Positions 53,116 through 61,599 of a stretch of DNA of 64,000 bases are shown one piece after another. How positions within the stretch are numbered: the stretch's first letter is position 1; every line of letters begins with the position of its first letter. The notes beneath the pieces were generated by a model. That model saw only the letters and a program-made list of their open reading frames with translations. It had not been told where the DNA came from and searched no databases. The translations under genes and the position numbers were made by a program. The DNA comes from Poindextera sp963719975 (GTDB taxonomy: Bacteria > Pseudomonadota > Alphaproteobacteria > Caulobacterales > Caulobacteraceae): the NCBI GenBank assembly GCA_963719975.1, contig CAVRED010000006.1:248001-312000 (forward strand), given 5' to 3'.

Positions 53116-53637
53116 ATGCTCGCTACAGAGATCGTCGCGGCCCTTATCGAAATGGTGCTGCTCGCCGGCATCGGCGTCGTGCTGACCGAGGCGGCGACGC
53201 GACCAGGCCCGCCCCCGCCGAGCCGCCGGCGCGAACGGACGGGCGAGGTGCTGATGGGGATAGCCGTCTTCCTCTTCTTCATCAGCGGCATCACCAAGCT
53301 CATCCACGTCCCCTTCGCCATGACCGAGATGGGCCTGCTCCACCTCACGGGCTGGAAGCTGACCCTGGTCGCGGCCGTCGAGCTGACGAGCGGGGCCTTG
53401 CTGCTCTATCGCCCCCTGCGGTCGGTGGCGCTGCTGTTCAACTCGGCCCACTGCGGCGGCGCCATCGTGGCGCACCTGGCCGCGGGCCAGGAGTTCGCCG
53501 CGGTCCCCTCGGCGGTGATCTTGAGCCTGGTCTGGCTGGGCGCGTTCCTGCGCCATCCCGAGGTGCTGTGGAGCCTCAGCCAGTACGCGGCCCGGTCCGC
53601 CCGCCCCGTCTGGTCGGGCTTTCGGACCGACCCCTAA
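53116..53637 (+). CDS. DoxX-like small membrane protein
   Basis: A 173-residue protein with four or five membrane helices: TEIVAALIEMVLLAGIGVVL, LMGIAVFLFFISGITKLIHV, GWKLTLVAAVELTSGALLLY and FAAVPSAVILSLVWLGAFL. The S-G-I-x-K-L and L-x-A-x-E-L-x-x-G patterns resemble DoxX / DUF6632-like proteins. GGGGGG RBS before ATG 53116. Third gene of the dehalogenase operon; function unknown. Confidence 0.78.
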   Translation: MLATEIVAALIEMVLLAGIGVVLTEAATRPGPPPPSRRRERTGEVLMGIAVFLFFISGITKLIHVPFAMTEMGLLHLTGWKLTLVAAVELTSGALLLYRPLRSVALLFNSAHCGGAIVAHLAAGQEFAAVPSAVILSLVWLGAFLRHPEVLWSLSQYAARSARPVWSGFRTDP

Positions 53638-53733
53638 GACGTCGATTGCGCCCGGCCGGCCGCCTCCCCACCTCACTCTGCAACGAGCAAGGACCAGGAG
53701 GCGGCCACGGCCAAGGCGAAGAAGGCGCGCGCG

Positions 53734-54159
53734 GTGGGCTTCAACCATGTGGCGCTGGAGGTGGGCGACATCGAGGAGGCGCTTGCCTTCTACGGCAAGC
53801 TCTTCGACTTCAACCTGCGTAGCAAGAGCGACGGCATGGCCTTCATCGACCTCGGCGATCAGTTCATCGCCCTGCAGAAGGGTCGCAAGCAGCCGGCCGA
53901 CGACGGGCGCCACTTCGGCCTGGTGGTCGACGACAAGGAGGCGGTGCGCCGGGCGATGGCGGAAGCAGGCGTTGAGGCGCTGCCCGGTCCGTTCCTCGAC
54001 TTCTACGACCCGTGGGGCAACCGGATCGAGATCGTCGGCTACGACAACATCCAGTTCACGAAGGCCCCGAACGTGCTGCGCGGCATGGGGCTGGCGGCGC
54101 TGAAGAAGACCGACGGCGCCATCAAGGAGCTGGCCGAGAAGGGCATGGCGCCGGGCTGA
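53734..54159 (+). CDS. VOC family (glyoxalase/bleomycin resistance) protein
   Basis: VOC fold: VGFNHVALEVGDIEEALAFY, FIDLGDQFIALQKGRKQP, HFGLVVDDKEAVRRAMAEA, and FLDFYDPWGNRIEIVGYD, with His and Glu metal ligands. From GTG 53734 it is 141 residues. The frame is open further up: an ACG at 53707, eight bases after AGGAGG, followed by AKAKKARA, sits exactly where an ATG would be expected (150 residues). I suspect an ATG-to-ACG change or error. Confidence 0.85.
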   Translation: MGFNHVALEVGDIEEALAFYGKLFDFNLRSKSDGMAFIDLGDQFIALQKGRKQPADDGRHFGLVVDDKEAVRRAMAEAGVEALPGPFLDFYDPWGNRIEIVGYDNIQFTKAPNVLRGMGLAALKKTDGAIKELAEKGMAPG

Positions 54160-54162
54160 ACG

Positions 54163-54546
54163 TTAGCCGCCGCTGCCGTATGGCCGGGTGATCACCTCGA
54201 GGAAGTGGCCGTCGGGGTCGGGGAAGTAGACGCCCCGGCCGCCGTCGTTGTGGTTGATTTCGCCGGCCCGCCGGCGCGCCGGATCGGCCCAATAGTCCAG
54301 CTTCATCTCCTTGATCCGGCCGAACACTGCGTCGAAGTCCGCCTCTGAAATCAGGAAGGCGTAGTGCTGCGAGCGGATCGGCTCGTCGGTGTCGTGGAAG
54401 TCCAGCGAAACGCCGTTGTCCATGTCGACCACCGCGAACGGGCCGAAGCGTCCGGGCGGCGGGCGGCCGAGCATGTCGGCGAGGAACCGCGCCGAGACGG
54501 CCTTGTCCCGGCACCAGACGATGGTGTGGTTGAGCTGTGCGGTCAT
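54163..54546 (-). CDS. VOC family protein
   Basis: A 127-residue VOC protein: LNHTIVWCRDKAVSARFLAD, SLDFHDTDEPIRSQHYAFLI and GVYFPDPDGHFLEVITRPYG. Metal-binding His4-type, His/Glu positions present. Distinct from the convergent VOC gene next to it. Could be a dioxygenase, isomerase or resistance protein; unknown substrate. Confidence 0.9.
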   Translation of the reverse strand: MTAQLNHTIVWCRDKAVSARFLADMLGRPPPGRFGPFAVVDMDNGVSLDFHDTDEPIRSQHYAFLISEADFDAVFGRIKEMKLDYWADPARRRAGEINHNDGGRGVYFPDPDGHFLEVITRPYGSGG

Positions 54547-54700
54547 GGGGCGCCGCCTCCTCGTGAGGCTCGAACGGAGCGGCCTCGGGCGGCCGCCGGA
54601 GAGCGTCGATCAACGTAGGCCGCAGGTGCGGATTTGCAACCGCGCTCCGGCAATGTGGGCGGCGCTGTCCGCCGGCAATTCCTTTGGCTAGGATGGCGGC

Positions 54701-55639
54701 ATGGCAAAGGACGGCACGGCGGAGCGCTTTACACGCGCTGACATCGAGACCTGGCGCCGCGACGGCGGCCTTGTGGTCGAGAACTTCTTCACCCCCGACG
54801 AGGTCGCGGCGGTTCAGGCGGACTTCCGAGCGGTCTTCGGCCGCGACGAAGGCGGCGCCGATGCCATGGAGAGGAAGAAGGCGGGCGAGGTTGGCCGCTT
54901 CAACCCGGCCCAGTTCGAGGGCATCAGGTCGGTGCCGATCGACTGCTCGCCGGCGCTGAACCTGATCGGCGTGCACCCGGCGATCGTCGCGTTCGCCAAG
55001 GCCGCGCTGAACACGGCGCATGTGCACGTCTATCAATGCCAGAGCTGGGCCAAGTACACCGGCGACGCCGATTACGATCAGCCGTTCCACTGCGACTTTG
55101 TGAACCACACGCTGACCGCGCCGTCGGAAGACGAGACGCGCAACTCGATCACCATCCTCTGCTACTTCTCCGACGTGACCGAGGCGCACGGGCCGGCGCA
55201 TTTCGTGACGCGGGGCGATGCGGCCAAGGTCGCTGGGCCGGAGGCCACCTTCAGCCGCGACGCCAAGGTGCAGAAAAAGCTGCAGAAAGGCCTGTCGAAG
55301 TACGAGCGCTCCAGCGCCTCCCCAGCCGGCTCGATCTTCCCCTACGCCATCGACGTCTACCACCGGGGCTCGAACCTGACCGCGCCGCACGGCCATCGCT
55401 ACGCGCTGATGACCTGCTTCAAGGCGGCCGGCGACGAGGCGATCGGTTTCCGCGCCTGGCCGTTCCACCACACCATGCCCTGGAGCGTGATCTTCGAGAG
55501 CGCGACGCCAGAACAGCTCGCCTGCTTCGGCGTGCAGCCGCCCGGCCACCCGTTCTGGACCGAGACCACGCTGGCCCGCGCCCAGGCCCGCTACCCCGGG
55601 TGGGACATGAGCCCCTATCGCGAGGCGATGGCCGCCTGA
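54701..55639 (+). CDS. Phytanoyl-CoA dioxygenase (PhyH) family protein
   Basis: A 312-residue Fe(II)/2-oxoglutarate dioxygenase-like protein. FTRADIETWRRDGGLVVENF is the PhyH opening; PFHCDFVNHTLT has the H-x-D iron ligands, DVYHRGSNLTAPHGHRYALM the distal His and the Arg binding 2-oxoglutarate. Hydroxylates an unknown small molecule. Its end overlaps the convergent hydrolase gene by 25 bases. Confidence 0.9.
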   Translation: MAKDGTAERFTRADIETWRRDGGLVVENFFTPDEVAAVQADFRAVFGRDEGGADAMERKKAGEVGRFNPAQFEGIRSVPIDCSPALNLIGVHPAIVAFAKAALNTAHVHVYQCQSWAKYTGDADYDQPFHCDFVNHTLTAPSEDETRNSITILCYFSDVTEAHGPAHFVTRGDAAKVAGPEATFSRDAKVQKKLQKGLSKYERSSASPAGSIFPYAIDVYHRGSNLTAPHGHRYALMTCFKAAGDEAIGFRAWPFHHTMPWSVIFESATPEQLACFGVQPPGHPFWTETTLARAQARYPGWDMSPYREAMAA

Positions 55640-56646
55640 ACCGCCGGCGCGGTGTTCTCCGCCGTTCGCGCGCCCGGGATGACCGGCGCGCCGGACGGAA
55701 GCGGGGCGGCGGGGTCGCGCAGGAAGCTCTCGACGTCGCGGAACACCACCTCGCGCTGGCGGTCGACCAGCAGCAGGTGCCAGCCCTTGGCGTAGAGGGC
55801 CGAGTGGTCGGTCGGCTTCAGCGCCCGCGCCGCGAGCCGCATGGGCTCGCCCGGGATGATCTGGTCGTGGGCGCCCATGAGGTAGGCGACGGGCGCGCGT
55901 ATGTCGCCGACGGTGCGGCTCGCCCGCTCCATGGTGTCGACCAGGCCGTAGATGGCGTCGGCCCGTGTGCCCCAGATCTGGTAGGGGTCGTGGCCCATGC
56001 GGCGGAGCTCGTCGATGTTGTCCGAGGCGTAGCGGTCCTTGGTGACCCAGTTCGGCGGGTTGATCACCCAGCCTCCGTCGATGTGGGCGCCCAGCCAGAG
56101 CGTTGTCTTGTAGATCAGCGGCTGCGTCGACCAGCCCCAGACCGCCGGCGATAGCAGGACAACCCGGTCGGCGGCCGGCGGCGCGGCCGAAGCGAAGGCC
56201 TCGATCGCCACGGACGCGCCAAGGCTCTCGCCGGCCACCGCGATGATGGCGTGCGGATAGCGCTGGCGGACGAGCGCGGTGACGGTGCGCAGGTCGTCAG
56301 TCATCAACCCATCGCCGGCCCAGATGCCCCGATCGGGCGAGCGCCCGAAGCCGCGCTGGTCGTAGGCGATCGTCGCGACGCCATCCTTGGCCCAGTAGGG
56401 ACCGGCGAGCTCGAAGGCGTTGGAGTCGTCGTCCATGCCGTGCACGCCGACGATGACCGCCCAGGGCTCGCCGTCGTCGGGCAGCCACTGTTGCATGGCG
56501 AGCTTGGCGCCGTCGAAACTGACCACGTCGTGGGCCTCGATCCTGGGTCCCTCGAACCCCGCGGGGGCGCGCCACGCTTGCTGTTCGGCGGGCGTGCAGG
56601 CGGCGAGCGCGACGGCGGCGACGGCGATGAAGAGGAAACGACGCAT
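55615..56646 (-). CDS. Alpha/beta hydrolase (lysophospholipase-like) lipoprotein
   Basis: A 343-residue serine hydrolase. Lipoprotein signal RRFLFIAVAAVALAAC with Cys at about 17. VIVGVHGMDDDSNAFELAGP is the oxyanion region, IAVAGESLGASVAIEAFAS the nucleophile elbow (G-E-S-L-G), MGAHDQIIPGEPM the acid, YAKGWHLLLVDRQ the base. Resembles monoglyceride lipase/lysophospholipase. Tethered to a membrane in the periplasm. Confidence 0.9.
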   Translation of the reverse strand: MRRFLFIAVAAVALAACTPAEQQAWRAPAGFEGPRIEAHDVVSFDGAKLAMQQWLPDDGEPWAVIVGVHGMDDDSNAFELAGPYWAKDGVATIAYDQRGFGRSPDRGIWAGDGLMTDDLRTVTALVRQRYPHAIIAVAGESLGASVAIEAFASAAPPAADRVVLLSPAVWGWSTQPLIYKTTLWLGAHIDGGWVINPPNWVTKDRYASDNIDELRRMGHDPYQIWGTRADAIYGLVDTMERASRTVGDIRAPVAYLMGAHDQIIPGEPMRLAARALKPTDHSALYAKGWHLLLVDRQREVVFRDVESFLRDPAAPLPSGAPVIPGARTAENTAPAVQAAIASR

Positions 56647-56693
56647 CGATTGGCGTTCTTAGCCCTGATCGCGGCGCGCGTAAGGCGCCCTCG

Positions 56694-57842
56694 CTAGCCG
56701 CCTCGCTTCATCGTCTCGCGGGCGACCACCAGTTGCTGGATCTGGCTGGTGCCCTCGTAGATGCGGAAGATGCGGACGTCGCGGTAGAAGCGCTCGATGC
56801 CGTGGTCGGCGACGTAGCCGGCGCCGCCGAAGATCTGCACCGCCCGGTCGGCGACGCGGCCGACCATCTCCGAGGCGAAGAGCTTGGAAGCGGCGGCCTC
56901 CAGCGTCACGCTCTCGCCCAGGTCGCGGCGGCGCGCCGTTTCCATGACAAGCGCCTTGGCGGCCATCGACTCGGTCTTGGAGTCGGCGATCATCGCCTGG
57001 ATCAGCTGGAACGACGCCAGCGCCTGGCCGAACTGCTTGCGCTCGGCGGTGTAGGCGACGCAGTCGGCGATGAGCCGCTCGGCCACCCCGCAGCACACGG
57101 CGGCGATGTGCAGACGTCCGCGGTCGAGCACCTGCATCGCGACCTTGAACCCCTCGCCTTCCTCGGCCAGCCGGTTCTCGGCCGGCACACGGACGCCCTC
57201 GAAGTTGACGTCGCAGATGTGGGCGCCCTGCTGGCCCATCTTCTTCTCCGGCTTTCCTACGGTAAGACCGGGCAGGTCGCGCGGGACCAGGAAGGCCGAG
57301 ACGCCGGCGGCGCCCTTCTTCTCCGGGTCTGACCGCGCCATGACGGTGAAGAGCCCGGCTTTGTTCGCGTTTGTTATGAAACGCTTGCCGCCATCGAGCA
57401 CATAGACGTCGCCGTCGCGGCGCGCCTTGGTCTGCACCGCGGCCGAGTCCGAGCCGGCCTCCGGTTCTGTAAGAGCGAAAGACGTAATGATCTCGCCGGA
57501 GGCGATGCGCGGCAGCCACTTGGCCTTCTGTTCGTCGGTCCCGAACATCACAAGGCCCTGGCTGCCGATCCCGACGTTGGTGCCGAAGGTGGAGCGGAAG
57601 GCGGGCGAGGTGCGACCGAGTTCGACAGCCACGCCGCACTCGTCCTCCATCGAAAGGCCAAGCCCGCCGTACTCCTCGGGGATAGAAAGGCCGAAGAGGC
57701 CGAGCGCCTTCATCTCCTCGACCACCTCTGGCGGGATGGCGTCGTCCTCCGAGACCTTGGCCTCCAGCGGTCGCAGGCGCTCGCTCACGAAGCGGCGCAC
57801 GGCCTCGATCAGCTGAACGCGGGTGTCGACGTCGAGGGGCAT
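56694..57842 (-). CDS. Acyl-CoA dehydrogenase
   Basis: A 382-residue FAD enzyme of the ACAD family: LGLFGLSIPEEYGGLGLSME, ITSFALTEPEAGSDSAAVQT (FAD/substrate loop), KRFITNANKAGLFTVMAR, and VQIFGGAGYVADHGIERFYR with catalytic Glu in IFRIYEGTSQIQQLVVAR. Catalyses the first oxidation of acyl-CoA beta-oxidation; branched or short chain, not decided. AAAAGGCC precedes the ATG. Divergent from the thioesterase gene. Confidence 0.95.
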   Translation of the reverse strand: MPLDVDTRVQLIEAVRRFVSERLRPLEAKVSEDDAIPPEVVEEMKALGLFGLSIPEEYGGLGLSMEDECGVAVELGRTSPAFRSTFGTNVGIGSQGLVMFGTDEQKAKWLPRIASGEIITSFALTEPEAGSDSAAVQTKARRDGDVYVLDGGKRFITNANKAGLFTVMARSDPEKKGAAGVSAFLVPRDLPGLTVGKPEKKMGQQGAHICDVNFEGVRVPAENRLAEEGEGFKVAMQVLDRGRLHIAAVCCGVAERLIADCVAYTAERKQFGQALASFQLIQAMIADSKTESMAAKALVMETARRRDLGESVTLEAAASKLFASEMVGRVADRAVQIFGGAGYVADHGIERFYRDVRIFRIYEGTSQIQQLVVARETMKRGG

Positions 57843-57909
57843 GGCCTTTTCCCTAGGCTAGACGCTATGCAGGCCGGCGAGTTTAGGGCGCTGGCGGAGG
57901 TGAGCAAAC

Positions 57910-58362
57910 ATGGCGGACGGGACGGTCGAGGCCGAGTGGGGGTTCAAGCCGGTGAAAGACGGCGATTGGGCCGGCTGGAGCACCTATGGCGACGAGCCGT
58001 TCGAGGACCACGCCGGGCCGTTCTACGCCCGCCTCGAGGCGGATGGAGGAGTGGTGTGCGCCTTCAGGGCCGACAAACATCACATGAACGGCGGCGGCTT
58101 CATGCATGGCGGATGCCTGATGACGTTCGCCGACTATTCCATTTTCATCATCGCCCGCGAGGCGTTGGCTGGCCACGGGTCGGTCACCGCCTCGATGAAC
58201 AGCGAGTTCGTCGACGCCGGCCGCGAGGGCGAGCTGATCGAATGCCGCGGCGAGGTCGTGCGCGCCGGCGCCTCGCTGGTCTTCGTGCGCGGGATGATCA
58301 CCACCGGCGGGCGGCCGCTGCTCAACTTCTCCTCCATCATCAAGAAACTCCGCCGGCGTTAG
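57910..58362 (+). CDS. PaaI-like hotdog thioesterase
   Basis: A 150-residue hotdog protein: HHMNGGGFMHGGCLMTFADY is the H-G-G catalytic signature with Asp, then VTASMNSEFVDAGREGELIE and VVRAGASLVFVRGMITTGGR. Hydrolyses acyl-CoA thioesters, relieving CoA trapping in catabolism. ATG 57910 follows GGAGG by 9 bases. Divergent from the acyl-CoA dehydrogenase and probably linked in function. Confidence 0.88.
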   Translation: MADGTVEAEWGFKPVKDGDWAGWSTYGDEPFEDHAGPFYARLEADGGVVCAFRADKHHMNGGGFMHGGCLMTFADYSIFIIAREALAGHGSVTASMNSEFVDAGREGELIECRGEVVRAGASLVFVRGMITTGGRPLLNFSSIIKKLRRR

Positions 58363-58408
58363 GGATAGAACCCATCCGCAGCTGCAGCAGCCTAGGCGGA
58401 CTCTAAGA

Positions 58409-58810
58409 ATGAGCCACGGAAAACACGGAAATCACGGACAGCTGCTCTTCGCCGACGAAACCTTCCTTATCCGGAGAGCCGTGTTCGAAGTGAGCCGGCA
58501 GATGGGGACTGGCTTCCTCGAGGCTGTCTATCAGGAGTGCCTGGCGATCGAGTTCGCGGCTCAGGGCGTTCCATTCGAAGCCTTGCCGATGCTGGCGCTC
58601 GCCTACAAGAGCCAGCCGCTCAAGCAATCGTACAGGCCGGACTTCGTCTGTTTCGAAAGGATCATCGTCGAGCTGAAGGCCACGCGGGAAATCGCACCCG
58701 AGCATCGGGCGCAGCTCTTGAACTATCTTAAGGCGACCGGATTGAAGGTCGGTCTCCTGGTCAATTTTGGATGCGCGCCGAAGGCGCGCGTGGAACGCTT
58801 GGTCCTCTGA
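58409..58810 (+). CDS. GxxExxY protein (PDDEXK_3 family)
   Basis: A 133-residue GxxExxY protein: GTGFLEAVYQECLAIEFAAQ gives the name motif, and YRPDFVCFERIIVELKATRE the PD-(D/E)xK nuclease-like site (P-D, then E-L-K), followed by LNYLKATGLKVGLLVNFG. The function is unproven; the family looks like small nucleases or nucleic-acid binders. The first ten codons (MSHGKHGNHG) lie inside the left arm of an inverted repeat; the right arm starts 15 bases after the stop. So the gene and the repeats form one unit. Confidence 0.93.
   Translation: MSHGKHGNHGQLLFADETFLIRRAVFEVSRQMGTGFLEAVYQECLAIEFAAQGVPFEALPMLALAYKSQPLKQSYRPDFVCFERIIVELKATREIAPEHRAQLLNYLKATGLKVGLLVNFGCAPKARVERLVL
58414..58441. repeat. Left inverted repeat of the GxxExxY cassette
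   Basis: A 28-base arm made of CACGGAAA-type units. It pairs with 58826-58853 with 26 of 28 positions matching (reverse complement). It lies within codons 2-11 of the GxxExxY gene. Confidence 0.9.
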
Positions 58811-58825
58811 CAAGCCAGGTCGCTT

Positions 58826-58853
58826 CTGTCCGTGTTTTCAGTGTTTTCCGTGG
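58826..58853. repeat. Right inverted repeat of the GxxExxY cassette
   Basis: Reverse complement of 58414-58441 with two mismatches, 15 bases after the GxxExxY stop. Between the arms lies only this gene. Transcribed, the two arms could pair or act as a terminator; as DNA they look like ends of a small cassette. Confidence 0.9.
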
Positions 58854-58905
58854 TTGTATCTTTCGGCTTGGTTCGGTGATGCGATTTCACTTGGACGCAA
58901 TCTAG

Positions 58906-59847
58906 ATGGCGATCCTCTCGGCCCTCGACCTCTCGCCGGTCTCCGCCGATGGCGGCACGCAGGCGCAGGGCGTGCGCGACACGATCGAGGTCGCCAAGGC
59001 CGCCGAGCGCCTGGGCTACAACCGCTTCTGGGTCGCCGAGCACCACTCGATCCCCCACCTGTCGAGCCCGGCGCCTGAGATCCTGATCGCGGCGCTGACC
59101 CAGGTGACGAGCCGCATCCGCCTGGGATCCGGCGGGGTGATGCTGCCGAACTACTCGCCGCTGAAGGTGGCCGAGGTGTTCATGGAGCTCGAGGCGCTGG
59201 CGCCCGGCCGCATCGACCTCGGCCTTGGCCGCGCGCTCGGCGCCGACCTCGTCACCGGCCAGGCGCTGGGGTCGCGCTCGTCGGCCGTCTTCCCGCAATT
59301 CTTCGCCCTGCTGTCCGCCTGGCTGCTGGACGCCTCGGGCGTCGAGCCGTTCCCGCAAGGCCACGCCTTTTCCGCGGTAAAGGCCAACCCGCACGGGCCT
59401 TCGCACCCGGACCTTTTCCTGCTCTGCTCGTCGATCGACTCCGCCCGCTTCGCCGGCATGGCCGGCGTCGGCATGGTGTTCGCCGAGTTCATCGCCCGCG
59501 CCGACGGCATGCCGGCCGTGGCCGCCTATCGCGAGAGCTTCAAGCCTTCGGTCTATCGCGAGCACGCACTCGCCGCCGTCGCCACCATCGCGTTGGCCGC
59601 CGACACCGCCGAGGAGGCCGACAGGCTGGCCGCCATGCTGCCGCGCCGAGCGACACCGCCCGGCGGCGAGGAGGGCGAGCGCTTCGTCCGCCGCATCCGC
59701 GGCGACGGGCGGGCCGTGCGCGGCTTCCTCGCGGAGAAGGCCCGCCACACCGGCGCCGACGAGATCTTCGTCATGAGCGCGGGTCCGACGCTCGCCTCCC
59801 GCATCCGCTCGCTGGAATTGGTCGCCGAGGAGGGCGCGCTCGTTTGA
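58906..59847 (+). CDS. LLM-class flavin-dependent oxidoreductase
   Basis: A 313-residue luciferase-like TIM-barrel monooxygenase: LSALDLSPVSADGGTQAQGV, RFWVAEHHSIPHLSSPAPEI and RIRLGSGGVMLPNYSPLKVA, ELEALAPGRIDLGLGRALGA are typical of the YhbW/alkanal-monooxygenase-like group. Uses reduced FMN and oxygen on an unknown substrate. Weak RBS. Its stop overlaps the TTG start of the next gene. Confidence 0.92.
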   Translation: MAILSALDLSPVSADGGTQAQGVRDTIEVAKAAERLGYNRFWVAEHHSIPHLSSPAPEILIAALTQVTSRIRLGSGGVMLPNYSPLKVAEVFMELEALAPGRIDLGLGRALGADLVTGQALGSRSSAVFPQFFALLSAWLLDASGVEPFPQGHAFSAVKANPHGPSHPDLFLLCSSIDSARFAGMAGVGMVFAEFIARADGMPAVAAYRESFKPSVYREHALAAVATIALAADTAEEADRLAAMLPRRATPPGGEEGERFVRRIRGDGRAVRGFLAEKARHTGADEIFVMSAGPTLASRIRSLELVAEEGALV

Positions 59848-60605
59848 GCCCATCCCTGCTCGCCCCCGACGAGGCGCCGCCGTTTACGGTCGTCAATCCA
59901 GGCGCCGCCTCGCCTCTCTTGCTGGTCGGCGACCATGCCGGCGAGGCCATCCCGCGCAGGCTCGGCGATCTCGGCCTCTCGACGGCGGCGAGGCGGGCGC
60001 ACATCGCTCTCGACATCGGTGTTGGCGGGCTCGGCGCGCGCTTGGCCGAGCGGCTCGAAGCGACGTTCATCGCCCAACGGTATTCGCGCCTCGTCGTCGA
60101 CTGCAATCGCGACCCCGCCCGCGCCGACTCCATCGTTGAAGTGAGCGACGGGGTTGCGGTTCCCGGCAACCAGGGGATCGGCCAGACGGCGCGAGCGCAG
60201 CGGATCGCCGAGATCTTGGCGCCCTACCACGACCGCATCGTCGCCGAACTCGATGCGCGGCGCGGACGGCCGACGCTCTTCGTTTCGCTGCACTCGTTCA
60301 CGCCGTCGCTGGAGGGGGTTTCGCGCCCGTGGCGGTTCGGGGTGCTGCACCAGCCGGGCTCGGCCTTCAGCCAGGCGGTGCTCGAACGGTTGCGCCCGGC
60401 GGTCGGGGCTGACCTGGTCGGAGACAACCAGCCCTATGAGCTGGGCGAGATCGACTACACCGTCCCGCGCCACGCCTTTGCGCGCGGGCTCGACTACCTC
60501 GAGCTCGAGGTTCGCCAGGATGCGATCGAAGATGACGTCGGCCAAGACGCCGTCGCGGGCCTGCTGGCCCCGCTTCTCGCCGATGCGGCGCGATCGCTCG
60601 CTTAG
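59844..60605 (+). CDS. N-formylglutamate amidohydrolase family protein
   Basis: A 253-residue FGase-fold protein: LLVGDHAGEAIPRRLGDLGL, HIALDIGVGGLGARLAERLE, RLVVDCNRDPARADSIVEVS, and VSLHSFTPSLEGVSRPW (zinc His). Hydrolyses N-formylglutamate or related N-acyl amides. Starts at TTG 59844, overlapping the LLM gene by 4 bases, so probably translationally coupled. Ends before a small inverted repeat. Confidence 0.9.
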   Translation: MSPSLLAPDEAPPFTVVNPGAASPLLLVGDHAGEAIPRRLGDLGLSTAARRAHIALDIGVGGLGARLAERLEATFIAQRYSRLVVDCNRDPARADSIVEVSDGVAVPGNQGIGQTARAQRIAEILAPYHDRIVAELDARRGRPTLFVSLHSFTPSLEGVSRPWRFGVLHQPGSAFSQAVLERLRPAVGADLVGDNQPYELGEIDYTVPRHAFARGLDYLELEVRQDAIEDDVGQDAVAGLLAPLLADAARSLA

Positions 60606-60607
60606 TT

Positions 60608-60672
60608 GGGGACAGGTTCGAGTTCCCCGGCGGCTTGCGACGAGACGCATGACGAAAGTCGTACCCGTCCCC
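60608..60672. repeat. REP-like inverted repeat with GGGGAC ends
   Basis: GGGGACAGGTTCGAGTT (60608-60624) and AAAGTCGTACCCGTCCCC (60655-60672) are inverted copies (14 of 17 positions) around a 30-base centre. The GGGGAC-x-GGT-x-CGA design resembles REP-type sequences associated with Y1 transposases. No transposase here. Confidence 0.6.
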
Positions 60673-60707
60673 GATTTGCGGTTAGATGCTTTCGGGGAGG
60701 AGCGCGG

Positions 60708-61568
60708 ATGAAGACGCTCGAAGGAAGGGTCGCCGTCGTCACGGGGGCGGCGAGCGGGATTGGGCTTGGCATGACCGAGGCGTTCGCCAGCCGCGGCATG
60801 AAGGTCGTCATGGCCGACGTGGAGCGCGATGCGCTCGAACGCGAAGCCGACCGGCTGACGCGGATGAACCTCGAGGTCTCGCCGCAGCTGACCGACGTTG
60901 CGTCCTACGAGGCGGTCGAGGGTCTGGCCGACGCGGCCGAACGCAGGTTCGGCAAGATCCACGTGCTCTGCAACAACGCCGGCGTCTCCGGCGGCGGGGG
61001 CGGCCCGCGGCCGCTCTGGGCCCAGGGCCAGAAGGACTGGGACTGGGTGATGGGGGTCAACTTCTGGGGCGTCGTGAACGGCCTACGCGCCTTCACCCCC
61101 AGGATGATCGCCCACGGCGAGGAAGGACACATCGTCAACACCTCGTCCATCCTCGGCCTGACCACCGGCCCGGGTTCGATCTATGGGGTCAGCAAGCACG
61201 CCGTCGCCCGGCTTACCGAAGGGCTCTATTGGGACCTGAAGAACGCCGAGGCGAAGATCGGGGTCACCCTGCTCTGCCCCGGCATGATCGCAACCAATAT
61301 CATCACCTCCGCGCGCAACCGGCCGGCGGATCTGGTGGATGCAGCGAGCAAGCCGACCGAGGCCGCCCGCGAAGCCGTCGCGGCGATGGACGCCCGCTTC
61401 AAGAGCGAAGGGATGGCGCCGCGCGAGGTCGGCGAGAAGGTCGTGCAGGCGATGCTCGACGAGCAGTTCTACCTCCTGACCCACGCCAGCAACATGGCCG
61501 GCGTGCAACGGCGATTTGACGACATCTTCAACCTGCGCGACCCCTCGCCCGCGCCGCCGATCACATAA
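60708..61568 (+). CDS. SDR family oxidoreductase
   Basis: A 286-residue SDR: RVAVVTGAASGIGLGMTEAF, VLCNNAGVSGGGGG, HIVNTSSILGLTTGPGSIYGVSKHA with Ser, Tyr and Lys. A 25-residue longer C-terminus than classical SDRs. GGGGAGGAG precedes ATG 60708; the frame continues upstream to 60606, but that part is inside the repeat. First gene of a probable unit with the following LLM, hypothetical and enoyl-CoA hydratase genes. Confidence 0.92.
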   Translation: MKTLEGRVAVVTGAASGIGLGMTEAFASRGMKVVMADVERDALEREADRLTRMNLEVSPQLTDVASYEAVEGLADAAERRFGKIHVLCNNAGVSGGGGGPRPLWAQGQKDWDWVMGVNFWGVVNGLRAFTPRMIAHGEEGHIVNTSSILGLTTGPGSIYGVSKHAVARLTEGLYWDLKNAEAKIGVTLLCPGMIATNIITSARNRPADLVDAASKPTEAAREAVAAMDARFKSEGMAPREVGEKVVQAMLDEQFYLLTHASNMAGVQRRFDDIFNLRDPSPAPPIT

Positions 61569-61599
61569 TCATTGAACGTTGCACGATTAGGATAACCTG

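Noticed and set aside
58414..58853. CRISPR-like array in the iterated-unit repeats
   Set aside because: Units are 8-10 bases with no spacers, arranged as inverted chains; no cas genes are nearby.
60608..60672. Insertion sequence remnant
   Set aside because: Only a short imperfect inverted repeat is visible, with no target duplication and no transposase fragment.
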